Shown: positions 1-13,300, numbered from the stretch's first letter. The stretch: DNA of 64,000 nt from Stromatinia cepivora (GCA_014898415.1 RCTD01000006.1:1-64000), one strand, 5' to 3'. The notes: generated from the letters alone by a model not told the origin. A program made the numbers and translations.

Positions 1-337
1 ATTTAGTAGCTCAGCCGATAAGGGAGTGGCTTGGCCCTTATCTGTTACCCGTGCCGCCAGAAAGTATGAAAATCCCGAACGCTAGGGATTACCATGTGAA
101 CTCAAGTATTTCTTATTGGCCAAACTGCCCCATTTTCAAGGTTTCCCTCCCTTTCACAACACCATACCTTCGGGCTGCACGAGTTAATGTGGCTGTCAAA
201 ATAGGTGCTAATTCCGCTTGAAATATTCGATCGCCCTAACGTCTTCTTGCAAAGATTAAGATTGTAATATCCATTTAGTACTCTGTATCTCGGCTAGACA
301 TCTAAGCGACTTTATAAGCTATTGGCAGACTGTTTCC

Positions 338-787
338 CTAGAGATTCCGACCAGAAGTTGCATTCAGCAGATGAATCACAGCCGTACTAAGAATGCAATC
401 GATTGTTTGAGGATTAGCGTCGGCAAAACCACGAAATTTTTGATATGCTTGAACGATCCGAGCTAACAAGGCATCTGCAGTCGTTGCTGATCTTAGTGTA
501 AAGCTCAGGAAAGTTTGAGGCACATCCTAATATTATATTCTCGGGACACGTGGCATGATGACTACTCATTCCATTGAATCTGATTTCCGGGAAAGAAAGG
601 CACCCATGGAAAGCAAAGCATGGTTATGGAAGCCAAAATCTAGCTCTGTTGAGAAGATGGTCTCCCATAGAACGGACGGCAACTCTGCTTGTTCTAGAAA
701 TTGATGACAAATATTGAATATGATCATGGAGCCTTCAACGAGATACGTTATTATTTTCGAGAAAAATCCGGCCTTGCCTGAGTTCAC
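338..787 (-). pseudogene. Remnant of a fungal-specific transcription factor middle-homology domain
   Basis: Two short minus-strand open stretches lie end to end and are separated by stop codons. The upstream one (787-566) contains a tract resembling the part of the fungal transcription factor domain that reads LPxxLxW...HALLSM. The downstream one (523-338) ends in a tract (STAVIHLLNATSG) typical of the end of that domain in nitrate-regulator-like Zn2Cys6 factors. No Zn2Cys6 cluster and no intact frame joining the pieces are visible, so this looks like a decayed fragment and not a working gene. The family assignment rests on remembered motif shape only, and unrecognised introns could account for part of the break. 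Confidence 0.4.
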
Positions 788-2300
788 ATCGTGACAGCTA
801 ATATTAAAGTCTAGGTTGCCGATTGAAGTTCTACTCTATCTTGAGTAATTGTCCTTGTCGAACGCTCGATGGGTGGTAAATGACGATTCACTCTTCTCTT
901 CATTTTGTTGGAACTAGACTCTGGCTTTTTATAGCTTTGTAACGAGCCTGTAAAGCCTTAACTTTGTCTTCGAGTTTACGGATATAACCATCGTCATTGC
1001 TTGCGCCTGTGTGTGTGAGCTCCAGGCTTTGAGTCTTGGCTAATCAACGGAGAACATACTTTCGCGAAACCTTGGGAGGATAATGGCACAGGCTTCCTCC
1101 TTTCTCGCATAGAACACAGGTTGGTCTCTGGCCTTAGCACCGATCACAGTTCGTATGAAAGGCTATGGCATCTTCCAGAAAATGTCTTTCGGCGTGTCAA
1201 ATAACTTTATTTTATTCTCTGACATTCGTCACAAGCGAGTTTGATACGTAGACGTGTTGCTCATTAGAAGCCATGAGATCCATGATTGCAACATGAATCC
1301 ACACATACTTGAAACAGAAAAGAATCGATTCTATTGGCTGAGCCACTCCTTTTTCAAGGTTTAGCCCCTAAAATCCAAACTAGAATAGGAATGTGTATAA
1401 AACTTCAAATGCTAAGGAGTAATTATTCTTATTAATCAAACTGTTTTATTTTCAAAGTTTCTGTTTCTTTTCGTAACACCTATTCAACATTCGCAGTTTT
1501 ATACTATCTAGTAGCACGAGTAGCATTCCTTCTAAGAGTTCAAGATGCAATATTTGACTTTCCATGAAAGGTTATTAGATTACCTACTTAGATCAACTCT
1601 ATTAGTAATCGATATGGCATGAGTGGGCGGCCACTCACAGTGAAACTTATCTAGTACATTTGGTTTCCACGGTCAACAAGAAAGCAATAGGTGAGCACTA
1701 TATTTGAAACTAAATGTTTTCAATTATTCGTTGGTTCACCCATATTATGGCGTTGTCCAAATATGGTCTGAGTTGTGAGATATACAAAATGTGATCTTGC
1801 CCATCATGGTTTTCTTAATTGATACGGATGGGAAGGACTATGTCTTTACTTATGGAATCCTCGGTGTTCAACACGAAGAACTTACCCCAGAAAAACCAAC
1901 ATCTATCTCTACCCTCTACAAACTCCTCTCCTCATCCGCTAATTGTGTTGATTATTTTTAAGATGAAAGTCACGGGCTCCCTCGCCAGGGCCCCAAATTC
2001 ACAACTTTTGTTGCATACTGGCTATCCTCCTCTTCCTACGAATCATAGAAACAATCCTCCCCCGTGAAAGATTTCTGGGCCTCTTTATTTGCTGACGCGG
2101 GTGTCTGGCGTGAGGTAATGACGGTCCCCAAATCCAAATAGCATCACGGTACGGATTATCATGAGGATAATCATAAGCCAGAACCAAAATGCAAATGACT
2201 CGGCTTGTTTTGCTTTTGTACGTTTCAATCTAAGTCTACTTGATGCGTGTAGCACTTGCCACACTTCATACATCTCGAAATTACCATAGAAATTGCCATC
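788..2300. other. Intergenic stretch, no supported gene
   Basis: Only short open frames without recognisable features occur here. A 62-codon minus-strand frame (2273-2085) encodes one hydrophobic segment, but it lies directly downstream of the decayed deaminase and has no other support. I see no RNA gene or repeat. Confidence 0.5.
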
Positions 2301-4780
2301 CTAGCTCTTTGGGAGCTTCTTCGGGACCTTTTTCGGGGCCTTTTTGGGTTTGTCAGGAGCTTTATCCAAGCCTTTAGCCATATCTTTTTTCAACATCTCT
2401 TCCGCCATCAATTCCTTCATCCTTTTCAACACTTCCTTCCTTCTACTTTCTTTCTTTAATTCTGTCATCCGCTCTTTCCTCTTTTTGCTATTCTCATCCA
2501 TTCTAACAAGTTGCTCTGTTTTTTTTCTTTCTTCATCTGCCTTGTTTTGATTCTCCAATTCTACCCTCTCTTTTTTTAAAGCCTCGTAAGCTTCTTCGTT
2601 TCCACAAGGCTCTCCATATATCTTAACGATGAAAGCACAAAACTCTTCCCAGTCCTTCTTCCATTCTCTCATTCTCTTACCCTTCAATCCGTTCTTGAAA
2701 CTTTCACCCTCTTAAATTTCCAATTGCCAATCCTCATCATTCTGATCTTCAAATTGCGACCACCTCACGCTATTTTGTGCTAGATGCCCCTATTGTCACA
2801 AATCAGCTTGGTTTTCTCGCGGCGAAAAATTATGAGTCTACAGAAGAAGTACACATACCAGACCCCCGAGACCCAGATTATTCCAGGCCAAATGCATGTG
2901 AAAAATTCCATTGAAACACCCGTTATGTCTTGTCCTAGGAGATATGGGTTATCGCAGTTTAAACTAGCACCCACACCTTTCGCTAAGAGTATCGGTAACG
3001 TGTGGGCACTTGTAGAATGAGCTAATCTCAAACTTTCATTTGAGATTGGACAAGACTCAACCATGATTTGATGTTCTTTGCAAAGCTCTTCGAGCAATGG
3101 ATGTTTAAGAAGTGAATATCCGTGACCGATACGTCGAGCGCCGAGAAGAATGGCATCGCTAAGCAGACAATGATTAGTATTCAGGGAGACGAGATGGGAC
3201 TTTCGCATACTTACTAAAGTTTATGATCAATTACATTACCAGTACCCAAGCATCCTCCTGCATGCAAAAAGAATGGAATATTCAAGTTGCGCTGTTCGCA
3301 TTGTTCCTTGAACCAGAGCACAACTGGGGTGAGATCTTCGAGCGTACGGCCAAGTCCTTCCTGCCCCACAGGATCATATCCAGAGATTAGATCAGGGTAG
3401 CGTTTCTTGACCCGCATGCAATTTTCCATATCTATTTGAGATGATTAGTTTTTGTCAAGCGACATTAGCGAGGAAAATGTACCATCTTTGGTGACTTCAT
3501 CTTCCCACTGTCTCAAGCCTGTCCAGATGACCCTAAGCCCCCACCAGTCTTCCCCTTTCTTTTTCATTATGTTTGCAAATTTTTCTCTCTCTTCGAATAT
3601 TACCCTTGCCATCTCTAATTCTCCGGAAACTGTATCAGTCCCCTCTAACTAAAACCCGACTTTAAAAATCATCCTGATCTCAATCCACTTAACATTGTCC
3701 TCATATAATCCCTCAAAGAATTTCCTTAGAAATGGTCGGAATACTGGTTCATTGTGAATCATCGTATTAATCAATCTTATTCCAGTTTGGAATTTTCTCC
3801 AAGCATGGCTGATGCCTACATCTGAATGTGGGGTCCTTTGATCCATTACTCTATTCTTCAGCCAAGCGACAAAAGCCGTTTTAGCTTGCGGGTATTCATT
3901 TCGAATATAGGGAGGGGTCATCGATAACGTAAGTTCTGTAAGTCGATGCAGCAAGAGAAACTGGAACGAGTGACTCGGGTTGGTAGTCAGGGTCCCAAAG
4001 CGTTTTATGGCGCTTCTGGTCATACGAGGCTGCATCCGGATCAAGGAGTCAGTAGTTGTTGACCTGCGACTTCACCTTAAGCGAAGTAAGAGCCAACAGG
4101 AGACGAGAGGAAGCGAAAAATTGAAAGCATAATGAACATAAATCGAGTATATTTCAAAGCGAGCTGCTTGATTCTCTAAAACGCCAAGCTGTATGAATGT
4201 ACAATTCTTCACCAGACATTCAGCACGAAGAAAGAATTGGGTGTGAAAGACAACAGGACTTGTGTATCGTTCACGAACCTGGGAATTGTTGTATACGAAT
4301 TTTATTTTTATTTTCTTCTCTCTTTTAGCCCAATACGTATCCAACGGTCTTGTAGCGCTAATATACATCCCCGGCGTCTCGATCATTTTATCAATGATGA
4401 AATCAAGAGACACGCAGGCAGCGTGATGGGCACGAAGAATTGCTCCCTTGGGCATTTTTTTGATAATCTCAAATAGAGCAGTCCTTTCTATGGGCTGTTT
4501 GAGGTGGGAAAAACAGGATTCGGGGTGCAAGTAACGCGTTTGTCCACGAGGATCAAAAAGAACTCGCCGGTTGAGTTGTTGAATGCGAGAAACAATCGTA
4601 CTGGCGGCTTGAGCAGTAGGCGAAAGAGATTCGAAAAACTCATGGTCTGCAGGATTAGCCTATTGTAATTGATTTATAGGACATGTATGGAAAGACTCAC
4701 CCCCTCTGTACTTCTTTTCATCGGCGAGTAACTCCGGGCGACTGAGAGCGTACTCTTGAAGTTTTGTTGGACTTGCCATG
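2301..4780 (-). pseudogene. Decayed adenosine deaminase-like (ADGF/CECR1 family) gene
   Basis: Adenosine deaminases of the ADGF family hydrolyse adenosine to inosine with a zinc ion held by histidines of an HxH motif and a later aspartate. Reading from an ATG near 4770, the exons give the family order: N-terminal helices, the first metal motif, AFVAWLK...HNEPVFRPFL, the IPFFLHAG tract, RIGHGYSLLKHPLLEELC, VESCPISNESLRL, and a C-terminal part ending in a lysine-rich tail. Plausible introns occur near 4702-4650, 3475-3430, 3215-3165 and 2860-2790. Lesions: an in-frame TAG at 3651-3649, an in-frame TAA at 2714-2712, and a one-base frameshift near 2900. The metal motif HAHxDA is RAHHAA (about 4417-4437), the catalytic HAGE is HAGG (about 3254-3265), and the SxDDP aspartate pair is CDNP (about 2950). 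The segment 3940-4270 does not align convincingly. I infer a pseudogene. Confidence 0.8.
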
Positions 4781-4789
4781 ATTCTTGAA

Positions 4790-7173
4790 CTTTTCAAGTA
4801 GTCGAGTAATTCTATGGTAAATTTGCAAGTATAAAAATGAACATGAAATTTTTTTTTTTTTAAAAAAACTCCTTCCTACCTTTACTCATCTCATGACAAT
4901 AGTTCTATCACAGCGTTGTTTCCTTTGACTGTTGGTATATAGTCGGCCCAATGTGCCTGTTCTTCTTTGTCCATAGCTATATACATATTCCGCATTTGCA
5001 GATAGAATAGATTATGCGAAGTTTGAATTGGCAAATAAAGGGGTTTGATCTAAAAAAAGAAAGAACTTCTGCTCATTCGTGAATCAGGTAAAAAAAGGTC
5101 AGGGTCTTAAGGGCAACGCAATGTCAAGAAATCTTGCACGATTGATAGGACTCAGGGTAATTGCAATATTTCCGCGATTCAAGACTATTCATCACACACT
5201 GACATAAACGCAATATGCATGCTGCTAGCCTTGATTTTAGGAATGCGCAACAAAACATCTTCGTTGACATTTCGGTCAACTTTTCAAATCCAAAACACAA
5301 GACAGGCCTAATAGGATTAACCGTGCACCAAAGTTTGACAACGCATCTCCAAATCTAACTTTCAAATGTTGATTCAAATGTTCAACATTTTCAAGATCCC
5401 AGAGTTTTAGTTTCTTTCCGTGAATAGCGTGAACTTTTAACTTCTCTTGGCCCAAGCTTAAGCTCCAATGTGTATATATATAGATGTGTAAGTGAACTTT
5501 TGGAAGCTGTGGATCCGCAGCTGGGTCTTGCTATCCCGAAGTTGAAATGGGCATTGATTAGATATTGGCTCGCCTTCGACGCACCTGGAGCAAATCATGA
5601 AAGCGGAAGATAAGTTTTTTTTCTCAAGGTTTCTTTCTCCAGGGGTATGGTAAAAATTTCTGCTGGTAAAAAAAAGTTCCCCACTGGACCTAGAAACTTC
5701 AGGCTTACACTGGTAAGTAATGGCACACCGATCATGATATTGCGAGCCATGTGAACATTCTCAGACATTCGAGGTGAAAGATATGCCCAGAGCTAAGTGG
5801 GAACAAGTGGAGAAAGGCAGAGACCGCGCATTCAACCGTTCATCCCCACAACCAAAATGGTTTGTGCGCCTCATAAGATGGATTCGATTGATAATAGCTT
5901 CTAAATCCTCCTGCAGAGAAGTCTTCCAGCCCAATCCCATTATTCTAGAACAAATGCTTGAGGACCCTGCACGTACTGCATGGAAAACGATATTCCCCGG
6001 TGTGGTGATTTATTAAATACGTTGTTACTCCGTATACAAGGGACTTTAGGAGGTCCAAGCCTCCAAGGAAGATGAAGCTTTGGTCGAGATCATGTGGGAG
6101 GCTGGATAGGTTGATAAATTTCCTTTCAAACAAAATTTTACGGTACGAAGATGGAGATCCTCGAAGCGTGGAAGCGTGAAAGGATGAGGTGCAGATGAAG
6201 GATGAGTTGGAAGAAGAGTTGAGTGTGGAGATGGAAAAAGACACTATAACTTCGGAGAAACTTCTACCGAGATTTTCGCGCTAGTTCTCGTTTGGATGTC
6301 GCCAAATCATTCTCAATCTTTGTCCAGCATATTTGTCACTCCATCAGTATTTTCACATCAGATTGTTAACTTTCTCTATGATAAAATGGATACGATCGGT
6401 ACCGAGAACTGAAACGATCTATTGAATGTGCATTAAATTTCCAGAATCCGTAATCTTTTCCGCCCCGCAAAGCCAACAGGCTTGCGGTGAGGTGGGAAAG
6501 TTCCCCGTTGACCGCAAAATGGTGGAGAATCGAAACTTTTTTTTCTTTCAAATTTTCTTCTCTTTTGCGCAATTTCATCTACTCTTTTCGTTATGTTGGG
6601 TATCACGAGTGACATAAGCCCAATGTTATGCTCCAGAGCGTTCGGAGCAATGCTATTGCGGATTTTGTTCCAGATTTTAAGTTGGTAAGTCTTTTTGAGT
6701 GCGTAAACTTCACAAGCTAGCATCGTCAAGCCATTAGTGTGTGCCATATGGAGCTTCGTAGTGATCACGCTGTTAGAGCATATTTTGCTGTCGACTCTGA
6801 GAAAGAGGGCTAGATTTTCAAAAGGGGGTTGATGTTCGGTCATGCTGGATCGTAGCATTGGTCATTGACGACTAGACAAAGTTTTTACTCAAGCTGAGGC
6901 ACCATGGAGCATCTATCATATATGAGGTGGTTGTTCCGTTTACTTTATACTGCAAATCATTCCATTCATATTGAAAGCACATAGGAAGTCTCCCTCGGCA
7001 TCAAGACCTAGCCCATATTGTTTAACACTATCTCGAATTCTTAACCGTCATTTTCCACTCTGGTTTGAACATTGAAAGAGACTTCTCTTGCTAGGTGCAG
7101 AGTAGTTCAATATTTCAAAATCAGACCGAACGAATAAACACATCCCGTATCAACAATTTGGACTCAACATACC
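4790..7173. other. Gene-poor stretch between deaminase remnant and transporter
   Basis: No gene is well supported here. A minus-strand frame of 141 codons beginning with ATG at 6858 and ending at 6433 is open and rich in basic residues near its end, but I recognise no domain and it may be chance. A plus-strand frame at 5774-6016 (80 codons) is similarly unsupported. Confidence 0.4.
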
Positions 7174-8664
7174 ATGGACCACTCCTCTTCAGCAATTGAT
7201 CTCGAAAAGAATGCGAATGATGACTCCTTAGTTGGAGCTCTACAACAAGAAAAAGAGAAAGATGTCACTGTTACTTGTACTCCAGTTCCTGAACCACTCA
7301 CAGATGAGCTATCTGAGTCGGATTCTGAAGATGAGTACAAGTACCCTGAAGGTGGATTGCAAGCTTGGCTAGTTGTCCTTGGATCATGGTGTGGCATGTT
7401 TTGCAGTTTCGGTATTGCGAATTCTACGGGTTCATTTCAAGCCTACCTGGCTGCGAATCAGTTAGCATCATATTCCGATTCGCAAATTGGATGGATATTC
7501 TCCTTGTACTCATTCGTTTTGTTCATTGGTGGCATTTATATTGGCCCTGCGTTTGATGTCTATGGACCAAGATACTTGGTCCTACCAGGAAGCATTTTGC
7601 TCGTTCTTTCAGTTTTCCTGTTTGGAGAGTGTACTGGTAAGTTATCAAACCTAAAAAGCAAAGTCGTGCAAAGCTAACCCTTCCAAGAGTACTGGCATTG
7701 GATAGTTGTATTTAGCGTACTTTGTGGCTTCGCCAGTTCACTCACTTTCACGCCGTCAGTTGCGGCGATTGGTCATTGGTTCCATAAAAAGCGTGGAAAT
7801 GCCACAGGATTTGCTGCCACTGGTGGTGCTTGCGGTGGCGTTGTCTTTCCGCTTCTCATGGAAAACCTCATCCCGAAAATTGGTGTAAGCATACTCTCTC
7901 TTTGAACTTCACCATATTACACAGTGCATTGCTAAGCAATTCATAAATAGTTCTCATGGACAATGCGAGTAATGGGATTCATCTTCGTTTTCGTTACCGT
8001 TATGGCCAACCTCCTCATTAAAACTCGTCTCCCCCGTTCTCGAACTGCGCAAAGCCCTCACCCAGATATTAAAATCTTTAAAAAGCCAGAGTTCGCCTTG
8101 ACCGTATTGGGCGTATACCTTCTCGAATGGGCATTCTTCCTCCCAGTCACCTATATTACATCTTACGCTCTCTATGAAGGATTCCCTACAGCAATTTCTT
8201 ATCAATCTCTTCCAATTCTATGCGCTGCATCAGTTATCGGCCGATTCGTACCAGGCTATCTAGCCGATATCATTGGTAGATTCAACACTCTTCTTATAGC
8301 GCTCTGCCTTACCGTCTTCGCCTGTTTTGTCGTCTGGCTTCCATTCGGAAATACTTTACCGGGCCTAATTTGTTCTGCCATAATACTTGGTTTCGCAAGC
8401 GGTAGCAACGTCGGTCTAACACCTGTTTGCGTAGGCCAATTGTGCGATACTAAAGATTATGGTCGATATTATGCGACTTGTTATTCAGTAGTTAGCATTG
8501 GATGTTTAACTGGTGTTCCGATCGGCGGGGCATTGATTGAGGCTTGCGATGGGTCATATTGGGGCTTAATTCTATTCACAGGTTTATGTTATGGTGCTAG
8601 TGCGATAGCCATGTTCTGTGCAAGAGGAATAGGTGGTGGATGGAAATGGAATGTTATATTCTAG
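7174..8664 (+). CDS. MFS transporter, monocarboxylate/Mch-type
   Basis: Major facilitator membrane protein of the fungal monocarboxylate-porter group, whose characterised members move carboxylates or riboflavin across the plasma membrane; the substrate here cannot be read from sequence. Three exons (7174-7636, 7688-7884, 7951-8664) with clean GT...AG introns of 51 and 66 bases join in frame to about 457 residues, usual for the family. The protein has an acidic cytoplasmic N terminus of about 55 residues, then the YPEGGLQAWLVVLGSW tract that typifies this subgroup at the first membrane segment, FDVYGPR in the loop after the second to third segments, and IGHWFHKKRGNATG before the sixth. The second half carries the remaining membrane segments. 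The ATG at 7174 is the first in frame. No lesions were seen. It stands alone between gene-poor flanks. Confidence 0.93.
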
Positions 8665-9601
8665 GGATGGGGCGGTTGCTTGGATAAGGCGAACAGGATT
8701 GGGAAAAAAGTGTTTATGAGCAACGACTAATGAGTCATGACTAAAAGTGCATCGAGACGCACATGTATATAGCGGTGTTGAATTTCGGGGAATGTTTCTT
8801 ACTTAGAGGATAGGTGTTTAAAGGGGGTTTGGTCACTGGTTATGATGTACATAGCATCTACAAATTTATTTCAACTTCTCATTTGCCGATGTTCATCTCT
8901 GTTCTCATCTCATATGACAATCATGGACAATGCATGTATCTGAACGCAAGAAGCAAACATTCATACCCCACAAACAAATAAGTTCATCTTCACTTCTAAG
9001 GTACTTTCTTCTCACATCACTCTCATCTCAACTCCGTAAAACCCCCCAAAAAGTCTGTTACTCTATCCCATCCCATCCCATCTCCATATCGCCCCACAAT
9101 ATATTTACAGGTATTGTAATCTTATATGCCCTCCTCACTTTACTCTTCCACAAAACTCCCCTTTCTCCTTCCTACCCCCATCAAATTAAATATCAAAATA
9201 TCAAAATATCAAAAAACCATCTACAGGGAAAATCCTTCCAAGATTTATGGGATTTTATTTACAGCTATGCCATTAGGGATGAGGACAGTGCAGTATGTAC
9301 AGTATAGTCGCCAACCAAACACGCTACACCGCACCCATTTGTCGAAAGAGTGGTTAGTCGACTAACTGTGCCGAGGCGGCCCGGATGTATATGAAGTGTT
9401 TGATGGATGGATGTAGGGATGGTGGATTTGGGGGATTGTGTAGGGGATTATATAGGGGATTATATAGTAAGTACCTATATAAGATAAATGCGAATAAGAT
9501 AAAGAGGATCTACGGTATATCTATGAATAGGTAGAATGCTTGCGCTATTTATATAAAATTATTAACCGTCATACTTTCAACAGGATTTCAGTACTCGACT
9601 C

Positions 9602-9637
9602 TCATTTTCATTTTCATTTTCATTTTCATTTTCATTC
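9602..9637. repeat. TTTTCA hexamer run
   Basis: Six tandem copies of ATTTTC. Confidence 0.9.
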
Positions 9638-9935
9638 CCACCTAAGAACAATCAAGCTCAACATCACCTCATCTCATCTCAATATAAACCTCACACAAAT
9701 GCCCATTCCAAAAGTTCCCATGAATACATATATTACATCTCCCATCCTCCCTCTTTTCTTTGCTTCCCGTATCAGTCAATCAATCAATCACCACTACTAT
9801 TTATCACAGCATTATAGTAAAATAACCAATGCTAAAATCACGCAGTAGAGAATCTTACCTGGATAAAGTAATTATAATTTATAACGGTATATGTTTTTAA
9901 GAGAGGTTTTGGTGGGTTGGGGTATGGTTATTTGG

Positions 9936-10017
9936 GTATGTATGTATGTATGTATGTATGTATGTATGTATGTATGTATGTATGTATGTATGTATGTATG
10001 TATGTATGTATGTATGT
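9936..10017. repeat. TATG tetranucleotide microsatellite
   Basis: About 20 perfect GTAT units; the same motif recurs at 60644-60779. Confidence 0.95.
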
Positions 10018-10319
10018 AGATGTCTTGTTTATTTATCTTGATTTTAAAGCTTTTATGCAGTGTTTGTTACGTATGTATGGCAGTATTTAAGAAGTGAGTG
10101 AGATGTTGATTGGTTCAGATTTGAATCGGAGAATGGAGAATGGGTTGATGAGATACACCAATGATTGTAAGATTATTGCCCAAATTTGTTAAGATGAGAT
10201 TGTTAGATATGATATTAAATAAAACACCATAACAAATCCCCTCATAACTCAGATTCCCTCCCCAGGCAAAAAAGTAAGGATACAAAGATAACATCAAAAA
10301 CCCCATTCAAAAATATCCT

Positions 10320-10342
10320 CCCCCCCCCCCCCCCCCCCCCCC
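10320..10342. repeat. C23 homopolymer
   Basis: A run of 23 C bases just beyond the stop codon of the oxygenase gene, within its probable 3' untranslated region. The length could be affected by sequencing error. Confidence 0.9.
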
Positions 10343-10353
10343 TCAAAAACACC

Positions 10354-13300
10354 CTACTCATCCCAAAGCACCCTCAACGACTTCGGAAACGGTCCCGCAC
10401 TCCCCCACTCCTCACTCAAATACAGCAATCCCACTCCCATCCCCACACTCTTCATCTCCTTCATCCCATTCACACCCCGCTCCACTCTCAAATTCCTAAG
10501 TCCAACAACCATTTTAAATACATGCAGCATACCAGCCAACGCCACATTTCTCCCCAGACACGCATGCCTCCCCCGTCCAAAAGTGAGGTAGGTATCTAGA
10601 TTTCTGCTTAGATTTACGGTTTCGGGTTCGGGGAATGCGATGGGATCGTGGTGCGCGAGGGGGAGATTTAGTAGGACTACGGTTCCTGGGTTGGGGGTTG
10701 TGGGTGTGGTGGTGGTGGTGGTGGTGGTGGGTTGAGAGGGGTTTTGAGAGGCGGTTTGAGATGGGGAGTAAAGACGGAGTAACGCGATATTTCCGTGGAT
10801 TCGGGCTGCTTCGAGGAAACTTTAAGGGTGTTAGTCTATGTTTTCTTTTTCTTTTCCATTTTCATTTCGCCTTTTGGGTTATTTTGCGGAATGAGAAAAG
10901 AAGGGAAGAACATACTAGCGTAACAATAAATCATCAGCTTCTTTGCTACTTTCATGCGCAAGAGTATAAAGTTGTGGTAGATGTGATGATCCAGCATCAC
11001 TAAGGTAATAATCTATGACTTGAGAGAGGAGCTGGGATTGATTTGCCGTCATTGCTGCTGAAGTTGGAAGACTGATTCCAAGGGGTTTCGTTAGCGAGAA
11101 TCCAAAGCACAAATACGAAAGAGATATTCAAAAAACAAATGAAAAAATGGTGGAAATAAAAAAAGGACAAACATTTGTTCCCAAACCACCTCCTGAACTC
11201 CCCATCCTACCTTCTTCCCTCCCTCTATAAACCTCTCAACCATTTCCCTTCCATACCCCTTCAACGCCAATCTCTCCTTCTCCTTCTGAACCCAACCCTC
11301 AACTTGTCTCTCCGTCTTATCATCAAAAACCAAACTATGCAATTTTCCCTTCAGCCCATCAAATGCATCTCCAACTTTGCCTTCCTTCGTCTTCTCCATT
11401 AATATATCACCAAGTTTCTTAGCCACAGCTCGAGCTTCTTGATCTACTGCAAAAGATTTCGTAACGTCGAGATTGTTGAAAATACATATGAAAGCAATTG
11501 AAAGCGCGTCGTATAACTCTTCTTCCGTGTATCCGTCTTCGGTATCTGTAGTTACGTCTACGTCGACTGTATTTCCCATTCCGAGTTTCAACGGGATATC
11601 GAAAACACCGGCTGCGAAACGGGTGAAGACGCGGTTACAGATGTCGGATACGATGTCGATTCTGTAGGTTTTGTTGATTGTGTCATTCTTATTAGTCGTG
11701 CCATTTCCATTGGTATAAGCGGGGTTGCTAAGAGTTGGAATGAGAACTTTATGTTTTTTGAACAAATCGGCCGTATTGTCCGTATAGAACTGAGTGATTG
11801 CAGATGACCAATCCGGATGTTCTTTATCATTTTTATGACCATGACCAGTTGGAAGATCATAGAAAGAAGATGTTATAAGGGAGCGGGAGGTAGCATTTAT
11901 GGGAGCATCACCTGCGAGACAGAAGGGTAGAATAGCTGGTGGAGTGACGGTTTTTGAGGAGTCGCTAGATTCTTGCGAAGTCAAGACAGAGATTGGCGGA
12001 CCCCATGTTACCTAAATTATTCATAGTTAGTATCTTTCCAACTGATCCTTCCCTCCAAACAATACCCTCTCCACACAGTTGGGAATGAAGAAAAACCAAC
12101 CTTCCAATTAACCGAATCCTCCAAAATTCCCTTACATTTCTCCCAACTCTCCACGCTCGACAGCTCTGCCTTCTTTTTTGGAACTTCCCAACTATACAAA
12201 CCCTCTCTTCCCAGACTCTTTTGGATCTCAAGATTAACTTGAGGTGTTACGAACGGAAAATGTGCATATATGGAATTTCCCTGAAAGTAATTTGGGAAAG
12301 CTCGAAGGACTAGTTTGTAAAGCACAGCACCATCATCGATATTGGTATCGAATTGTACTTCATTATATCTATTTTGCCATGTTAGTAACTTTTTTTGACT
12401 TGGGAGGTCGACAATAAAGACAGAAGAAAGAGTAAATAAACGAACCCCCAATTAGTGAGACTAGTCGGCGAATAATCCGCAGTATAGAATCTATCCCCTC
12501 TAACCAACCCGACGGCATCACTCAAAATACTATAACTAATACTATACCCCGTACACAATCCACTACCGGGCACCATCGGAGGTTTAATTTTCTCCACCAC
12601 AACCCCAGGATACAATTCCACATCATCCGGACTCCCATAAAATTCCTTCAATCGTTTTGCGATGACGGGATCCGGATTGATATCCGCAAATGACTTATGA
12701 GGTGTCAATCCCACGAAAGAACGGAATTCATTTAGCGTGCACATATTCCAAGAACGACTTTGCAGGATGGAAAGAATTTCGATGGAGCGCATGATAGGTG
12801 GAATGTTCGTGGCACCAAAGGCACCAGAAAGATCTTCTACTGATGATTGGAAAATTGATACGAGGGATTCGTGATCATATGATCCATCAGAAAGACGATT
12901 AAGGTTCGCAAAAGAGCGCTGAGAAGGATCGATAGGAAGTTCCGCTTCCATTGTATGGAGACCTCTGAAAAGTTCGGGAAGCGTGACATCAGCTGGGTTT
13001 TTATTGGGGAAGAGTCTGGCGTATTCTGCATTGGTCCATTCTTCATCTCTTTGAGAGATAGCTGAGTGCCAGCGATAGACTATTTGTCGAATCAGTATTT
13101 GCATGGTAAATTTAACGCGTAAAGTGAATGGAACATACTCAAATTAAATTCAGCAGAAACTTGATTTCCCACACCCTCGGCAGCAGGATTATTCAAAAGA
13201 TTCTTTGTCTCCTCAACTCTTGGATCCAAATCCCATTTCGAGGTTGTACGATTGAGGTTTAAAATCGTACGAACATAATCCTTCAAAACGATATTGACAT

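Larger units (their letters stand above)
8665..10353. repeat. Intergenic region with microsatellites
   Basis: There is no supported gene between the transporter and the downstream end of the oxygenase gene. It holds a TTTTCA hexamer run (9602-9637), a long TATG tetranucleotide array (9936-10017, about 20 units) and a homopolymer of 23 C (10320-10342) just 12 bases from the oxygenase stop codon. The open frames across these arrays are artefacts of the repeat. Confidence 0.85.

Noticed and set aside
1..60. tRNA-like D-arm sequence (TAGTAGCTCAGC) at the window start
   Set aside because: No T-loop (GGTTCRANTCC) follows at the expected distance, and no cloverleaf can be formed.
2085..2273. Small membrane protein frame downstream of the deaminase remnant
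   Set aside because: Only one hydrophobic stretch and no other support; it sits in DNA already showing decay.
7365..7556. Alternative frame within the transporter gene
   Set aside because: It overlaps the well-supported exon 1 and has no features of its own.
9900..10030. Possible coding or regulatory role of the TATG array near the oxygenase gene
   Set aside because: The array is perfect and lies well beyond the 3' end of the gene; nothing beyond slippage is needed to explain it.
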